Shown piece after piece: positions 1 through 10,500 of a DNA stretch of 15,750 nt. The translations under genes and the position numbers were made by a program. The DNA is from Streptomyces katrae (lineage in GTDB: Bacteria; Actinomycetota; Actinomycetes; Streptomycetales; Streptomycetaceae). Position 1 is the first letter of the stretch, and every line of letters starts with the position of its first letter. The notes under the pieces were generated by a model, which made no database searches, had not been told where the DNA came from, and saw only the letters and a list, made by a program, of their open reading frames with translations. The stretch lies in the NCBI RefSeq assembly GCF_000717655.1, contig NZ_JNZY01000081.1, positions 1 through 15,750 of the forward strand. Reading direction: 5' to 3'.

Positions 1-780
1 CGTGCCGCCCAGGCCGAGAACCCCGACCGGATCGTCCTGGTGGACACCGACCCCGCTGCCGAAGACGCCGCGGAGCTGGTGCTGGGTGCGGTGCTGGCCT
101 GCGGTGAGCCGCAGATCGCGGTCCGCGGCACGGTCCTCTCCGCCCCCCGGCTCGTCCGGGCCGCCACCGAGGCCCCGGACGCTCCGGTGTTCGGACCGGA
201 GGGGACGGTCCTGGTCACGGGGGGTACCGGGTCGCTGGGCGGTCTGGTGGCCCGGCACCTGGTCTCCCGGCACGGCGTACGGCACCTGGTGCTGGCCAGC
301 CGTCGGGGTCCGGATGCCGAAGGCGTGGAGGAGCTGGTCGCGGAGCTGACCGAGCAGGGTGCCGCCGTCTCGGTGGTGGCCTGTGACGTGGCCGACCGCG
401 GCCAGGTCGAGGCCCTGCTGGCATCGGTGCCGGCCGAGCACCGCCTGGCCGGCGTCGTGCACACCGCCGGTGTGCTGGATGCCGGAGTGATCGAAACGGT
501 GACCCCGGAGCGGCTGGCGAGGGTGTTCGCACCCAAGGTGGATGCGGTGCGGCACCTGGACGAGCTGACCCGGGGCCTGGAGCTCGAGGCGTTCATCGCC
601 GGCATGGCGGCCAACACCGACGACCTCACCAGGAACCGGATGAACCGGCGTGGCGGTCTGCAGGCGATGCCGTTGGCAGAGGGCATGGAGCTGTTCGAAG
701 CCGCTCTGGGGTCCGCACAGTCGCTGCTGGTGCCGGCCAAGCTGGACCTGCGGGGCGTGCGCGCCGACGCGGCGGCCGGG
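1..780 (+). other. KR domain of gene 1, catalytic core missing
   Basis: The glycine-rich loop TGGTGSLG (217-240) and the Lys of FAPK (535-537) are present. The stretch that in KR-B runs from bases 11151 to about 11297 (Ser-Ser, YAAAN, WGPW) is absent between 597 and 598. The LDD position reads LDA. The sequence after the join (DDLT..M.RR) resembles KR-B more than KR-A. As written it cannot reduce a ketone. Confidence 0.9.
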
Positions 781-1371
781 GGCGGCGTACCGCACATGCT
801 GCGCAGCCTGGTCCGGGTCGGCCGGCAGCAGGCGCAGGCGGCGGACACCGCCGACGAGGGCCGCAAGCTGTACGACCGGCTGGTCGCCCTGACCGCCGCC
901 GACCAGGCGAAGGTCCTCCTCGACCTGGTGCGGACTCAGGTGGCGGCCGTGCTCGGACACGCCGGGCCGGAGAGCGTGCGGACTGATATGGCGTTCAAGG
1001 ACGCGGGCTTCGACTCGCTCACGTCGGTGGAATTGCGCAATCGACTGCGTGAGGCGACCGGTCTGAAGCTTCCGGCCACGCTGGTATTCGACTATCCGGC
1101 TCCGCAGGCCCTTGCCCGTCATCTGCACCAGGAATTGCTGCCGCCCAACGACGCAATTGAGACGGAAGTGGATGAAGAGCGACTGCGGAACGCACTCGTG
1201 TCCCTCCCGCTGGCCCGGTTCCGGGAAGCGGGATTGATGGAAGCCCTGGTCAAGCTGGTAGCCCGCGGCGATGGCGAACCGGAAATGGTCGGGATCGACA
1301 ACGCCGACGAGGAGAGGGCGATCGCCGAGCTGGACGTCGATGACCTCGTGCAACTGGCGCTCGGCGAATAA
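1..1371 (+). CDS. Modular type I polyketide synthase, C-terminal part (KR-ACP-docking), 5' end outside window
   Basis: This is the 3' end of a PKS gene, open from base 1 in frame 1, with 456 residues visible and a TAA stop. In order it encodes the end of the KR structural subdomain, a KR catalytic subdomain with an intact NADPH loop TGGTGSLG (bases 217-240) and Lys (535-537), an ACP with GFDSL (Ser codon 1015-1017), and a charged C-terminal docking tail ending in a DVDDLVQLAL motif. In this family the KR reduces the beta-keto group and the ACP carries the chain on phosphopantetheine. The KR is broken: after bases 592-597 (Phe-Ile) about 49 residues expected from the other KRs are absent, including catalytic Ser and the YxxxN motif, yet the frame continues. 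Either the KR is dead or the assembly lost about 147 bases. The upstream KS, AT and any DH lie outside the window. The next PKS gene follows after 35 bases, so the two are probably co-transcribed. Confidence 0.95.
   Translation, partial: RAAQAENPDRIVLVDTDPAAEDAAELVLGAVLACGEPQIAVRGTVLSAPRLVRAATEAPDAPVFGPEGTVLVTGGTGSLGGLVARHLVSRHGVRHLVLASRRGPDAEGVEELVAELTEQGAAVSVVACDVADRGQVEALLASVPAEHRLAGVVHTAGVLDAGVIETVTPERLARVFAPKVDAVRHLDELTRGLELEAFIAGMAANTDDLTRNRMNRRGGLQAMPLAEGMELFEAALGSAQSLLVPAKLDLRGVRADAAAGGGVPHMLRSLVRVGRQQAQAADTADEGRKLYDRLVALTAADQAKVLLDLVRTQVAAVLGHAGPESVRTDMAFKDAGFDSLTSVELRNRLREATGLKLPATLVFDYPAPQALARHLHQELLPPNDAIETEVDEERLRNALVSLPLARFREAGLMEALVKLVARGDGEPEMVGIDNADEERAIAELDVDDLVQLALGE
922..1131 (+). 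other. ACP domain of gene 1
   Basis: The acyl carrier protein has a [14 protein letters not shown] core. The phosphopantetheine Ser is codon 1015-1017. It looks intact. Codon choice from about 1020 on is less GC-rich than in the other two ACPs. Confidence 0.95.
1141..1368 (+). other. C-terminal docking tail of gene 1 protein
   Basis: The tail follows the ACP and holds a helix-like segment with LPLARFREAGL, an acidic linker and the ending DVDDLVQLAL. Tails of this pattern commonly pair with SYEKVVxALRxSLEEV-type heads, which is what gene 2 starts with, so transfer from gene 1 to gene 2 is inferred. Confidence 0.8.
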
Positions 1372-1395
1372 GAACCTTCGAACCGCGGAATGATT

Positions 1396-1399
1396 GGGG
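1396..1399 (+). promoter_or_regulatory. Weak ribosome binding site for gene 2
   Basis: GGGG lies 7 bases before the GTG at 1407, in the 35-base gap after gene 1. It is a modest match. The short gap suggests co-transcription with gene 1. No promoter or terminator is seen here. Confidence 0.45.
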
Positions 1400-1406
1400 C
1401 AATCAA

Positions 1407-1508
1407 GTGAGTGCGTCGTATGAAAAGGTCGTCCAGGCGCTGAGGAAGTCGCTGGAAGAGGTCGGCTCGCTGAAGAAGCAGAACCGCCAACTCCTCGACG
1501 CTTCCCGT
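1407..1508 (+). other. N-terminal docking helix of gene 2 protein
   Basis: The first 34 residues ([20 protein letters not shown]...) form a charged, heptad-like coiled coil directly before the KS motif EPIAIVG. It probably binds the gene 1 C-terminal tail. Confidence 0.85.
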
Positions 1509-4500
1509 GAGCCGATCGCCATCGTGGGCATGGCGTGCCGACTGCCCGGTGGCGTGGCGGGGCCGGAGGACCTGTGGCAGATGGTGTCCGAGGGCCGGGA
1601 CGCGGTCTCCTCCTTCCCCGAGGACCGTGGCTGGGACCTGGAGGGCCTGTTCGACCCGGACCCGGAGCGTGCGGGTACCTCGTACACCGACCAGGGCGGC
1701 TTCCTGCACGAGGCGGGCCTGTTCGATGCGGGGTTCTTCGGGATCTCGCCGCGTGAGGCGCTGGCGATGGACCCGCAGCAGCGGCTGCTGCTGGAGGCCT
1801 CCTGGGAGGCGCTGGAGCGGGCGGGCATCGACCCCGTCTCGCTCAAGGGCACCGACGTCGGGGTGTTCTCCGGGGTCTTCGGCCAGGGCTATGTCGCTCC
1901 GGGCGCCAGTGTGGTGACGCCCGAGCTGGAGGGCTTCGCGGGCACGGGCGGCTCGACGAGTGTGGCGTCCGGCCGCGTGTCGTACGTGCTCGGTTTCGAG
2001 GGCCCGGCGGTTTCGGTGGACACCGCGTGTTCGTCCTCGCTGGTGGCGATGCACCTGGCGGCGCAGGCACTGCGGCAGGGCGAGTGCTCGATGGCGCTGG
2101 CCGGCGGCGCGACGGTGCTGGCCTCGCCCGGCGTCTTTGCGGAGTTCTCCCGCCAGCGTGGCCTGGCCGCCGACGGCCGGTGCAAGGCGTTCGCCGATGC
2201 CGCGGACGGCACGGGCTGGGCCGAGGGCGTCGGCGTGGTCGTGCTGGAGCGGCTGTCGGTGGCGCGGGAGCGCGGGCACCGGGTGCTGGCGGTGCTGCGC
2301 GGCAGCGCGGTCAACCAGGACGGCGCGTCGAACGGTCTGACGGCGCCGAACGGTCCTTCGCAGCAGCGGGTGATCCGCGGGGCGCTGGCCAGCGCCGGGC
2401 TGGGGTCGGCGGACGTGGACTTGGTGGAGGGTCACGGCACGGGTACGGCCCTGGGTGACCCGATCGAGGCGCAGGCGCTGCTGGCGACGTACGGCCAGGG
2501 CCGCGACGCGGAACAGCCGCTGTGGCTGGGCTCGTTGAAGTCGAACATCGGTCACGCGCAGGCGGCTGCGGGTGTGGCCGGTGTGATCAAGATGGTGGAG
2601 GCGCTGCGGCACGGCGTGATGCCTCCCACGCTGCACGTGGACGCGCCCACGACCGAGGTGGACTGGTCTGCGGGTGCGGTGGAGCTGCTGACCGAGGCCC
2701 GGGAGTGGCCGCGGAACGGCCGGCCGCGCCGCGCCGGCGTGTCCGCGTTCGGTGTCAGCGGCACGAACGCGCACCTCATCCTGGAGGAGGCGCCGCCGGA
2801 GGAGGCGGAGCAGGACTCCGGCGAGGCGCTGCCCACTGGCGTGGTGCCGCTGGTGGTGTCCGCGCGGACCCCGGGTGCCCTTGCGGCTCAGGCCGGGCGG
2901 CTGGCGTCGTTCGTCGAGGGCGCCGAGGGAACGTCGACGGCGGACGTGGCCGGGGCCCTGGTCTCGGGCCGTGCGGTGCTGGGCGAGCGTGCGGTCGTCG
3001 TGGCCGGCTCCGCCGAGGAGGCGCTGGCCGGTCTGCAGGCGCTGGCGCGCGGTGAGGACGCGGCCGGCGTGGTGTCCGGCAGTGCCACTGCTTCGGGCAA
3101 GGTCGTGTGGGTGTTCCCGGGCCAGGGCTCGCAGTGGGCCGGCATGGGTCGTGAACTCCTCGACTCGTCCCCGGTTTTCGCCGAGCGGATCGCCGAGTGT
3201 GCGGCCGCACTCGAGCCGTGGATCGACTGGTCGCTGATCGACGTACTGCGCGGCGAGACGGAGCCCGAGCTCATGGAGCGGGTCGACGTGTTGCAGCCGG
3301 CCAGCTTCGCCGTGATGGTGGGCCTGGCGGCGGTGTGGGCGTCCGTGGGCGTGGAGCCGGACGCGGTGCTCGGCCACTCCCAGGGTGAGATCGCCGCCGC
3401 TTGCGTCGCGGGTGCGCTGTCGCTGGACGACGCGGCGCGCGTGGTGACGCTGCGCAGCCAGGCCATCGCCAAGGACCTGGCCGGCCGCGGCGGCATGGCC
3501 TCGGTGGCCCTGAGCGCGGACGAGGCCGTTGCGCGTCTTGCCCGGTGGGCGGACCGCGTTGAGGTCGCCGCGGTCAACGGGCCGTCGTCCGTGGTGATCG
3601 CCGGTGATGCCGAGGCGCTGGACGAGGCCCTCGAAGCACTGTCCGGCGAGGGTGTCCGAGTGCGTCGGGTCGCGGTGGACTACGCCTCGCACACCCGGCA
3701 CGTGGAGGACATCCGGGAGGCACTCGCCGAAGCGCTGGCCGAGGTGACTGCTCTGGCGCCGGCGGTGCCGTTCTACTCGACCGTCACGGGTACGTGGGTG
3801 TCGGACGCCGACGTCCTGGACGGGGCGTACTGGTACCGCAACCTTCGGGGCCAGGTGGGCTTCGGGCCGGCCGTGGCCGAGCTGCTGGCGCAGGGCCACG
3901 GGGTGTTCGTGGAGGTCAGTGCCCATCCGGTGCTGGTCCAGCCGATCACCGAGACCGTCGACAAGACCGACACCGGCACCGATGTGGTGGTGACCGGCTC
4001 GCTGCGCCGTGAAGACGGCGGTCTGCGCCGCCTGCTGGCCTCGATGGCCGAGCTCTTCGTCCGCGGTGTGGCCCTGGACTGGAGCGGTGTCCTGCCCGCC
4101 GGGGCCGTGTCCGCACACGTGGACCTGCCGACGTACGCCTTCGAGCACCGGCACTACTGGCTCGAGGCGGTCGGGTCGGCCACGGATGCGGCCTCGCTGG
4201 GCCAGACCACGGCCGATCACCCGCTGCTGGGCGCGGTGGTGCGCCTGCCGCAGTCCGATGGGCTCGTCTTCACCTCGCGGCTGTCGCTGAAGTCGCACGC
4301 CTGGCTGGCCGATCACGCGGTGAGCGGTGTGGTCATCGTCCCCGGTACCGGGCTGGTGGAGCTGGCCGTCCGGGCCGGCGACGAGGCCGGATGCGGGCTG
4401 CTGGAAGAGCTGGTGATCGAGGCCCCGCTCGTGGTGCCCGAGCACGGCGGCGTACGTGTACAGGTCGCCGTCGGCGGTCCGGGCGAGAACGGTTCGCGCA

Positions 4501-7500
4501 CGGTGGAGGTGTACTCCCAGCGCGAGGACGCTGCCGACGAGGCCGGCGCGGACGTGTGGACGCGGCACGCCACCGGGCTCCTGGCGGCATCGCCTGCGGC
4601 CCGCGGGACGGACTTCGACTTCGCCGCCTGGCCCCCGAAGGGTGCGCAGCCGGTCGAGGTCGGGACCTTCTACGCCGACCTGCTCGAGCGCGGCTACGCG
4701 TACGGTCCGGCCTTCCAGGGCCTGCGGACGGTGTGGCGGCGCGGAGACGAGGTCTTCGCCGAGGTCGTCCTGCCCGAGGAGCAGAGCAAGGAAGCCGGCA
4801 GGTTCGGCATCCACCCGGCGCTGCTCGACGCGGCCCTGCAGGCCGGTACGGTCGGCGCCGCGGCGGGCACGGCAGAGGCGGAGGAAGCCGGGGAGCCGGT
4901 GCTCGCGTTCGCGTGGAACGGGCTGGCGCTGCACGCCGCGGGCGCCTCGGCCCTGCGCGTACGCGTGGCGCCGGGCGGCCCGGACGCGCTGTCGTTCCAG
5001 GCTGCCGACGAGACCGGCGGCCTGGTCCTGACCCTGGACTCGCTGGTGTCCCGGCCGGTCTCCGCCGAGCAGCTGGGCGGTGCGGCGGACGCCGCGGTCG
5101 CCAACTCGCTGTTCCAGGTGGAGTGGAGCGAGCTGCCCCAGGTCCAGGCCGAGCCCTCGCTGTCGTGGGCGCCGGTGGCCACCGCTGACGAGGTGACGTC
5201 GCTGGCCGAAGGCATGGCTGCCGTCCCCGGCGCATCGCTGGCGGCGGTCCTGGAAGCCGTCGGCGAGGAGGACGGCGGCGAGGACGCGGTGCTGGCTCTG
5301 ACCTCCCGTGTGCTGGGGGTCCTCCAGGCGTGGCTGGCCGGCGAGGGGCTCGAGGAGTCGCAGCTGGTGGTGGCGACTCGGGGTGCGGTGCCCGCCGGTG
5401 GCGGCGCGGTGACCGACCCCGCGGGCGCCGCCGTGTGGGGTCTGGTGCGCGCTGCCCAGACCGAAAGCCCCGACCGCATCATCCTGGTGGACATCGACCC
5501 CGCTGCCGAAGGCGGCACGGATTCGGTGATGGACACGGTGCTGGACTCGGTGCTGGCCTGCGGTGAGCCACAGGTCGCGGTGCGCGGCACCACCTTCTCC
5601 GTGCCCCGGCTGGCCCGTACCACCGCTCACGTTCCGGGCGTTCCGGCGGTCTTCGGCCCGGAGGGAACCGTCCTGGTCTCCGGCGCCGGTTCCCTGGGTG
5701 GTCTGGTGGCCCGGCATCTGGTCTCCCGGCACGGGGTGCGGCACCTGGTGCTCGCCAGCCGTCGCGGCCCGGACGCCGACGGGGTGCAGGAACTGGTCGC
5801 CGAACTGACCGAGCAGGGTGCTGCGGTGACGGCGGTCGCCTGCGACGTGTCCGACCGCGGCCAGGTCGAGGCCCTGCTGGCATCGGTGCCGGCCGAGCAC
5901 CCCCTCACCGGTGTGGTGCACACGGCGGGCGTGTTCGACGACGGCTTGATCGGGGCGCTGACCCCGGAGCGGCTGGCGGGGGTGTTCGCGCCGAAGGTCG
6001 ATGCGGTGCGGCACCTCGATGCACTGACCCGAGGCCTGGACCTCGACGCATTCGTCGTCTTCTCGTCCGTCGCGGGTCTGTCCGGAGGCGCCGGCCAGGG
6101 CAACTACTCGGCGGCGAACGCCTTCCTGGACGGGCTGATGAGCAACCGCCGGGCGGCGGGCCTGCCGGGCCTGTCTCTCGCCTGGGGCCTGTGGGACCAG
6201 ACCCTCGGCATGGCCACGCACCTCAGCACCGTCGACCAGGCGCGTGCGAGCCGTAGCGGTGTGCTCGCGATATCGGCGGCGGAGGGCATGGAGCTCTTCG
6301 ATGCCGGTCTGGTGTCCGGGCAGGCCCTGCTGGTACCGGTCAAGCTGGACCTGCGCGGGGTGCGTGCCGACGCGGCGGCCGGTCGCGGCGTACCGAACCT
6401 GCTGCGCGGCCTGGTCCGCGCGGGCCGCCAGCAGGCGAGCGCGGGAGGCGCCGCCGAGGAGGGCCGTCAGCTCTCCGACCGGCTGGCCGGGCTCGCCGCG
6501 GAGGAGCAGGAGGCCCTGCTCCTCGAGCTGGTGCGTACCCAGGCGGCGGTCGTGCTCGGGCATTCCGACTCGGGCAGTGTCCGTGCGGAGACGGCGTTCA
6601 AGGACGCCGGGTTCGACTCGCTGACGTCGGTCGAGCTGCGGAACCGGGTGCGTGAGGCGACCGGTCTGAAGCTTCCGGCCACACTGGTCTTCGACTACCC
6701 GACCCCGCTGGCCCTCGCCCGCTATCTGCGCGAGGAGTTCGGCGACGTGGCGCCCGCGCCGGTGGAACCGACGGTCGTGGCGGCCGACACGGGTGAGCCG
6801 CTCGCGATCGTGGGTATGGCGTGCCGCCTGCCCGGCGGCGTGGCGGACCCCGAGGACTTGTGGCGGATGGTGTGCGAGGGCCGCGACGCGGTGTCCTCCT
6901 TCCCCGACGACCGCGGCTGGGACCTGGAGGGTCTGTTCGACCTGGATCCCGACCACGCGGGTACGTCGTACACCGACCAGGGCGGCTTCCTGCAGGGGGC
7001 GGGCCTGTTCGATGCGGGGTTCTTCGGGATCTCGCCGCGTGAGGCGCTGGCGATGGACCCGCAGCAGCGACTGCTGCTGGAGACCTCCTGGGAGGCACTC
7101 GAAGCGGCCGGCATCGACCCGGTCTCGCTGAAGGGCACCGACGTCGGCGTGTTCTCCGGCGTCTCCAGCCAGGGCTACGGGACCGGCACGGTCGCGCCGG
7201 AGGTGGAAGGTTTCGCGGGCACGGGGCTGGCGCCGAGCGTGGCGTCGGGCCGGGTGTCCTACGTGTTCGGCTTCGAGGGCCCGGCGGTTTCCGTCGACAC
7301 GGCGTGCTCGTCGTCCCTCGTGGCGATGCACCTGGCCGCGCAGGCGCTGCGGCAGGGCGAGTGCACGATGGCGTTGGCCGGCGGCGCGATGGTGATGTCG
7401 ACGCCCGGTGCGTTCATGGCCTTCTCCCGGCAGCGCGGCCTGGCCGCCGACGGCCGGTGCAAGGCGTTCGCGGACGGCGCGGACGGCATGGGGCTGTCCG

Positions 7501-10500
7501 AGGGCGTGGGCGTGGTGCTCCTCGAGCGCCTGTCGGTGGCGCGGGAGCGCGGGCACCGGGTTCTCGCGGTGCTGCGTGCCAGTGCGGTCAACCAGGACGG
7601 CGCGTCGAACGGCCTGACCGCGCCCAGCGGTCCGTCGCAGCAGCGGGTGATCCGCAAGGCGCTGGCCAACGCCGGGCTCTCCCCGTCCGACGTGGACGTG
7701 GTCGAGGGCCACGGCACGGGTACGGCCCTGGGCGACCCGATCGAGGCGCAGGCGCTGCTCGCCACCTACGGCAAGGGCCGCGACCCGGAACAGCCGCTGT
7801 GGCTCGGTTCCCTGAAGTCGAACATCGGCCATGCGCAGGCTGCTGCGGGTGTGGCCAGTGTGATCAAGATGGTGCAGGCGCTGCGCCACGGCGTCATGCC
7901 CCCCACGCTGCACGCGCAGAAGCCGACGACCGAAGTGGACTGGATGGCGGGTGCGGTCGAGCTGCTGACCGAGGCCCGCGAGTGGCCGCAGAACGGTCAC
8001 CCGCGCCGGGCCGGTGTGTCCTCGTTCGGTGTCAGCGGCACGAACGCCCACCTGATCCTGGAGGAAGCGCCCGCCGAAGGGACTGAGACCGTCGCGCAGG
8101 CGCCGGCGCCTGCCGGTGTGGTGCCGCTGGTGGTCTCGGCGCGGACCCCCGGTTCGCTCGCGGGCCAGGCCGGGCGGCTGTCGGCCTTCGTCGACGGCAC
8201 CGACGAGGTGTCGCTGGCGGACGTGGCCGGAACGCTGGTCACGGACCGTACGGTCTTCGGCGAGCGCGCGGTGGTCGTCGCGGACTCGGGCAAGGAAGCA
8301 CTGGTCGGTCTGCAGGCGCTGGCGCGCGGTGAGAACGCGCCGGGTGTGGTGGTCGGCAGTGCCACTGCTCCGGGCAAGGTCGTGTGGGTGTTCCCCGGCC
8401 AGGGGGCGAGCTTCGCGGTGATGGTCGGTCTGGCCGCCGTGTGGTCGTCGGTGGGCGTGGAGCCGGACGCCGTGCTCGGCCACTCGCAGGGTGAGATCGC
8501 CGCGGCTTGCGTCGCGGGTGCGCTGTCGCTGGACGACGCGGCGCGCGTCGTGGCGCTGCGCAGCCAGGCCATTGCGAAGGATCTGGCCGGGCGTGGGGGT
8601 ATGGCTTCGGTGGCGCTGAGCGCGGACGAGGCGGTTGCTCGTCTGGTGCCGTGGGCGGACCGCGTCGAGATCGCCGCGGTCAACGGCCCGAGCTCGGTGG
8701 TGATCGCCGGTGACGCCGAGGCTCTGGACGAAGCGCTCGAAGCACTGTCCGGTGAGGGCATTCGGGTGCGCCGGGTCGCCGTGGACTACGCCTCCCACAC
8801 CCGGCACGTGGAGGCCCTTCGTGACACGCTGGCCGAAGCGTTGGCGGGCGTCACCGCGAAGGCGCCGACCATGCCGTTCTACTCGACCGTCACGGGTACG
8901 TGGGTGTCGGACGCCGATGTCCTGGACGGCGCGTACTGGTACCGCAACCTGCGCGGCCAGGTGGGCTTCGGTGCCGCCGTGGCCGAGCTGCTCACCCAGG
9001 GCCACGGGGTGTTCGTCGAGGTCAGTGCCCACCCGGTGCTGGTCCAGCCGATCACCGAAACCGTCGACAAGACCGACACCGGCACCGATGTGGTGGTGAC
9101 CGGCTCGCTGCGCCGCGAGGACGGAGGCCTGCGCAGGCTGTTCGCCTCGATGGCCGAGCTGTTCGTCCGCGGTGTGGCCGTGGACTGGACCGGGGTTCTG
9201 CCCGCCGGAGCGGCGTCCGCCCGCATCGACCTGCCGACGTACGCCTTCGACCACCAGCACTACTGGCTGCACCTGGCCGAGGCGGCCACCGATGCGGCCT
9301 CGCTGGGCCAGGCGGCGGCCGATCACCCGCTGCTGGGCGCGGTGGTGCGCCTGCCGCAGTCGGACGGTCTGGTCTTCACCTCGCGACTGTCCCTGAAGTC
9401 GCACCCCTGGCTCGCCGATCACAGGGTCGGCGGTGTGGTGCTCCTCCCCGGCACCGGACTCGTGGAACTGGCGGTACGCGCCGGTGACGAGGCCGGGTGC
9501 GGGCTGCTGGAAGAACTCGTGACCGAGGCCCCGCTGGTGGTCCCCGACCAGGGCGGCGTACGCGTACAGGTCGCCGTCGGCGGTCCGGGCGAGACCGGCT
9601 CGCGCACGGTGAACGTGTACTCCCAGCGCGAGGACGCCGTCGGCGAGAGCGGCGCGGACGTGTGGACGCGGCACGCCACCGGGCTCCTGGCGGCGTCGCC
9701 CGCGACACAGGGAGCGGCGCAGGAGTTCGACTTCGCCGCCTGGCCGCCTCCCGGCGCACAGCAGGTGGACATCAGCGGTGGCTACGACATGCTCGCGCAG
9801 GTGGGGTACGCGTACGGTCCGGCGTTCCAGGGCATGCGGGCCGTGTGGAGGCGCGGCGAGGAACTCTTCGCCGAGGTCGCCCTGCCCGAGGACCAGCGCA
9901 AGGATGCCGGCAGGTTCGGCCTCCACCCCGCGCTGCTGGACGCGGCCCTGCAGGCCGGGATGTTCAGCGCCGCGGCGAGCACGGCGGCGGAGGAATCCGC
10001 GGAACCGGTGATGCCCTTCGCATGGAACGGGCTGGCGCTGCACGCCGCGGGTGCCTCGGCCCTGCGGATCCGCGTGGCTCCGAACGGCCCCGACGCGCTG
10101 TCGGTCAAGGCCGCCGACGAGACCGGTGGCCCCGTGGTGACGCTGGACTCGCTGGTCCTGCGGCCGGTGTCCGTCGAGCAGCTGGGCGCGGCTGCGGACA
10201 CCGCGGTCGCCAGCTCGCTCTTCGAGGTGGAGTGGTCCGAGCTGCCCCAGGCCCCGGGGACGGAGCTGTCGCCGTCGTGGGTGCCGGTGGCCACCGCTGA
10301 CGAGGTGGCGGCCCTGGCCGGCGGCGCAGGAGTTCCGGCCGCGGCCGTCCTGGAAGCCGTCGGCGGCGCCGACGAGGACGCGGTGCTGGCGCTGACCTCC
10401 CGTGTGCTGGAGGTCGTACAGGCGTGGCTGGCCGATGCCGGGCTGGAGGAGTCCCGCCTGGTGGTCGTGACCCGGGGTGCGGTTCCCGCCGGCGACGGTG

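Noticed and set aside
40..1371. ATC/GTG/ATG-like internal start near base 40 for gene 1
   Set aside because: The frame is open from base 1 and encodes normal KR sequence ([10 protein letters not shown]) before base 40, so the gene starts outside the window.
3197..3388. Many small open frames in other frames of the PKS genes
   Set aside because: They overlap conserved PKS domains, have Arg/Gly/Ala-rich low-complexity translations and no ribosome binding sites.
8379..9113. AT-B as evidence for a trans-AT type synthase
   Set aside because: Trans-AT modules lack the AT or keep only short docking remnants. AT-B keeps most of a cis-AT with GHSQGE and YASH, so a local deletion or assembly loss fits better.
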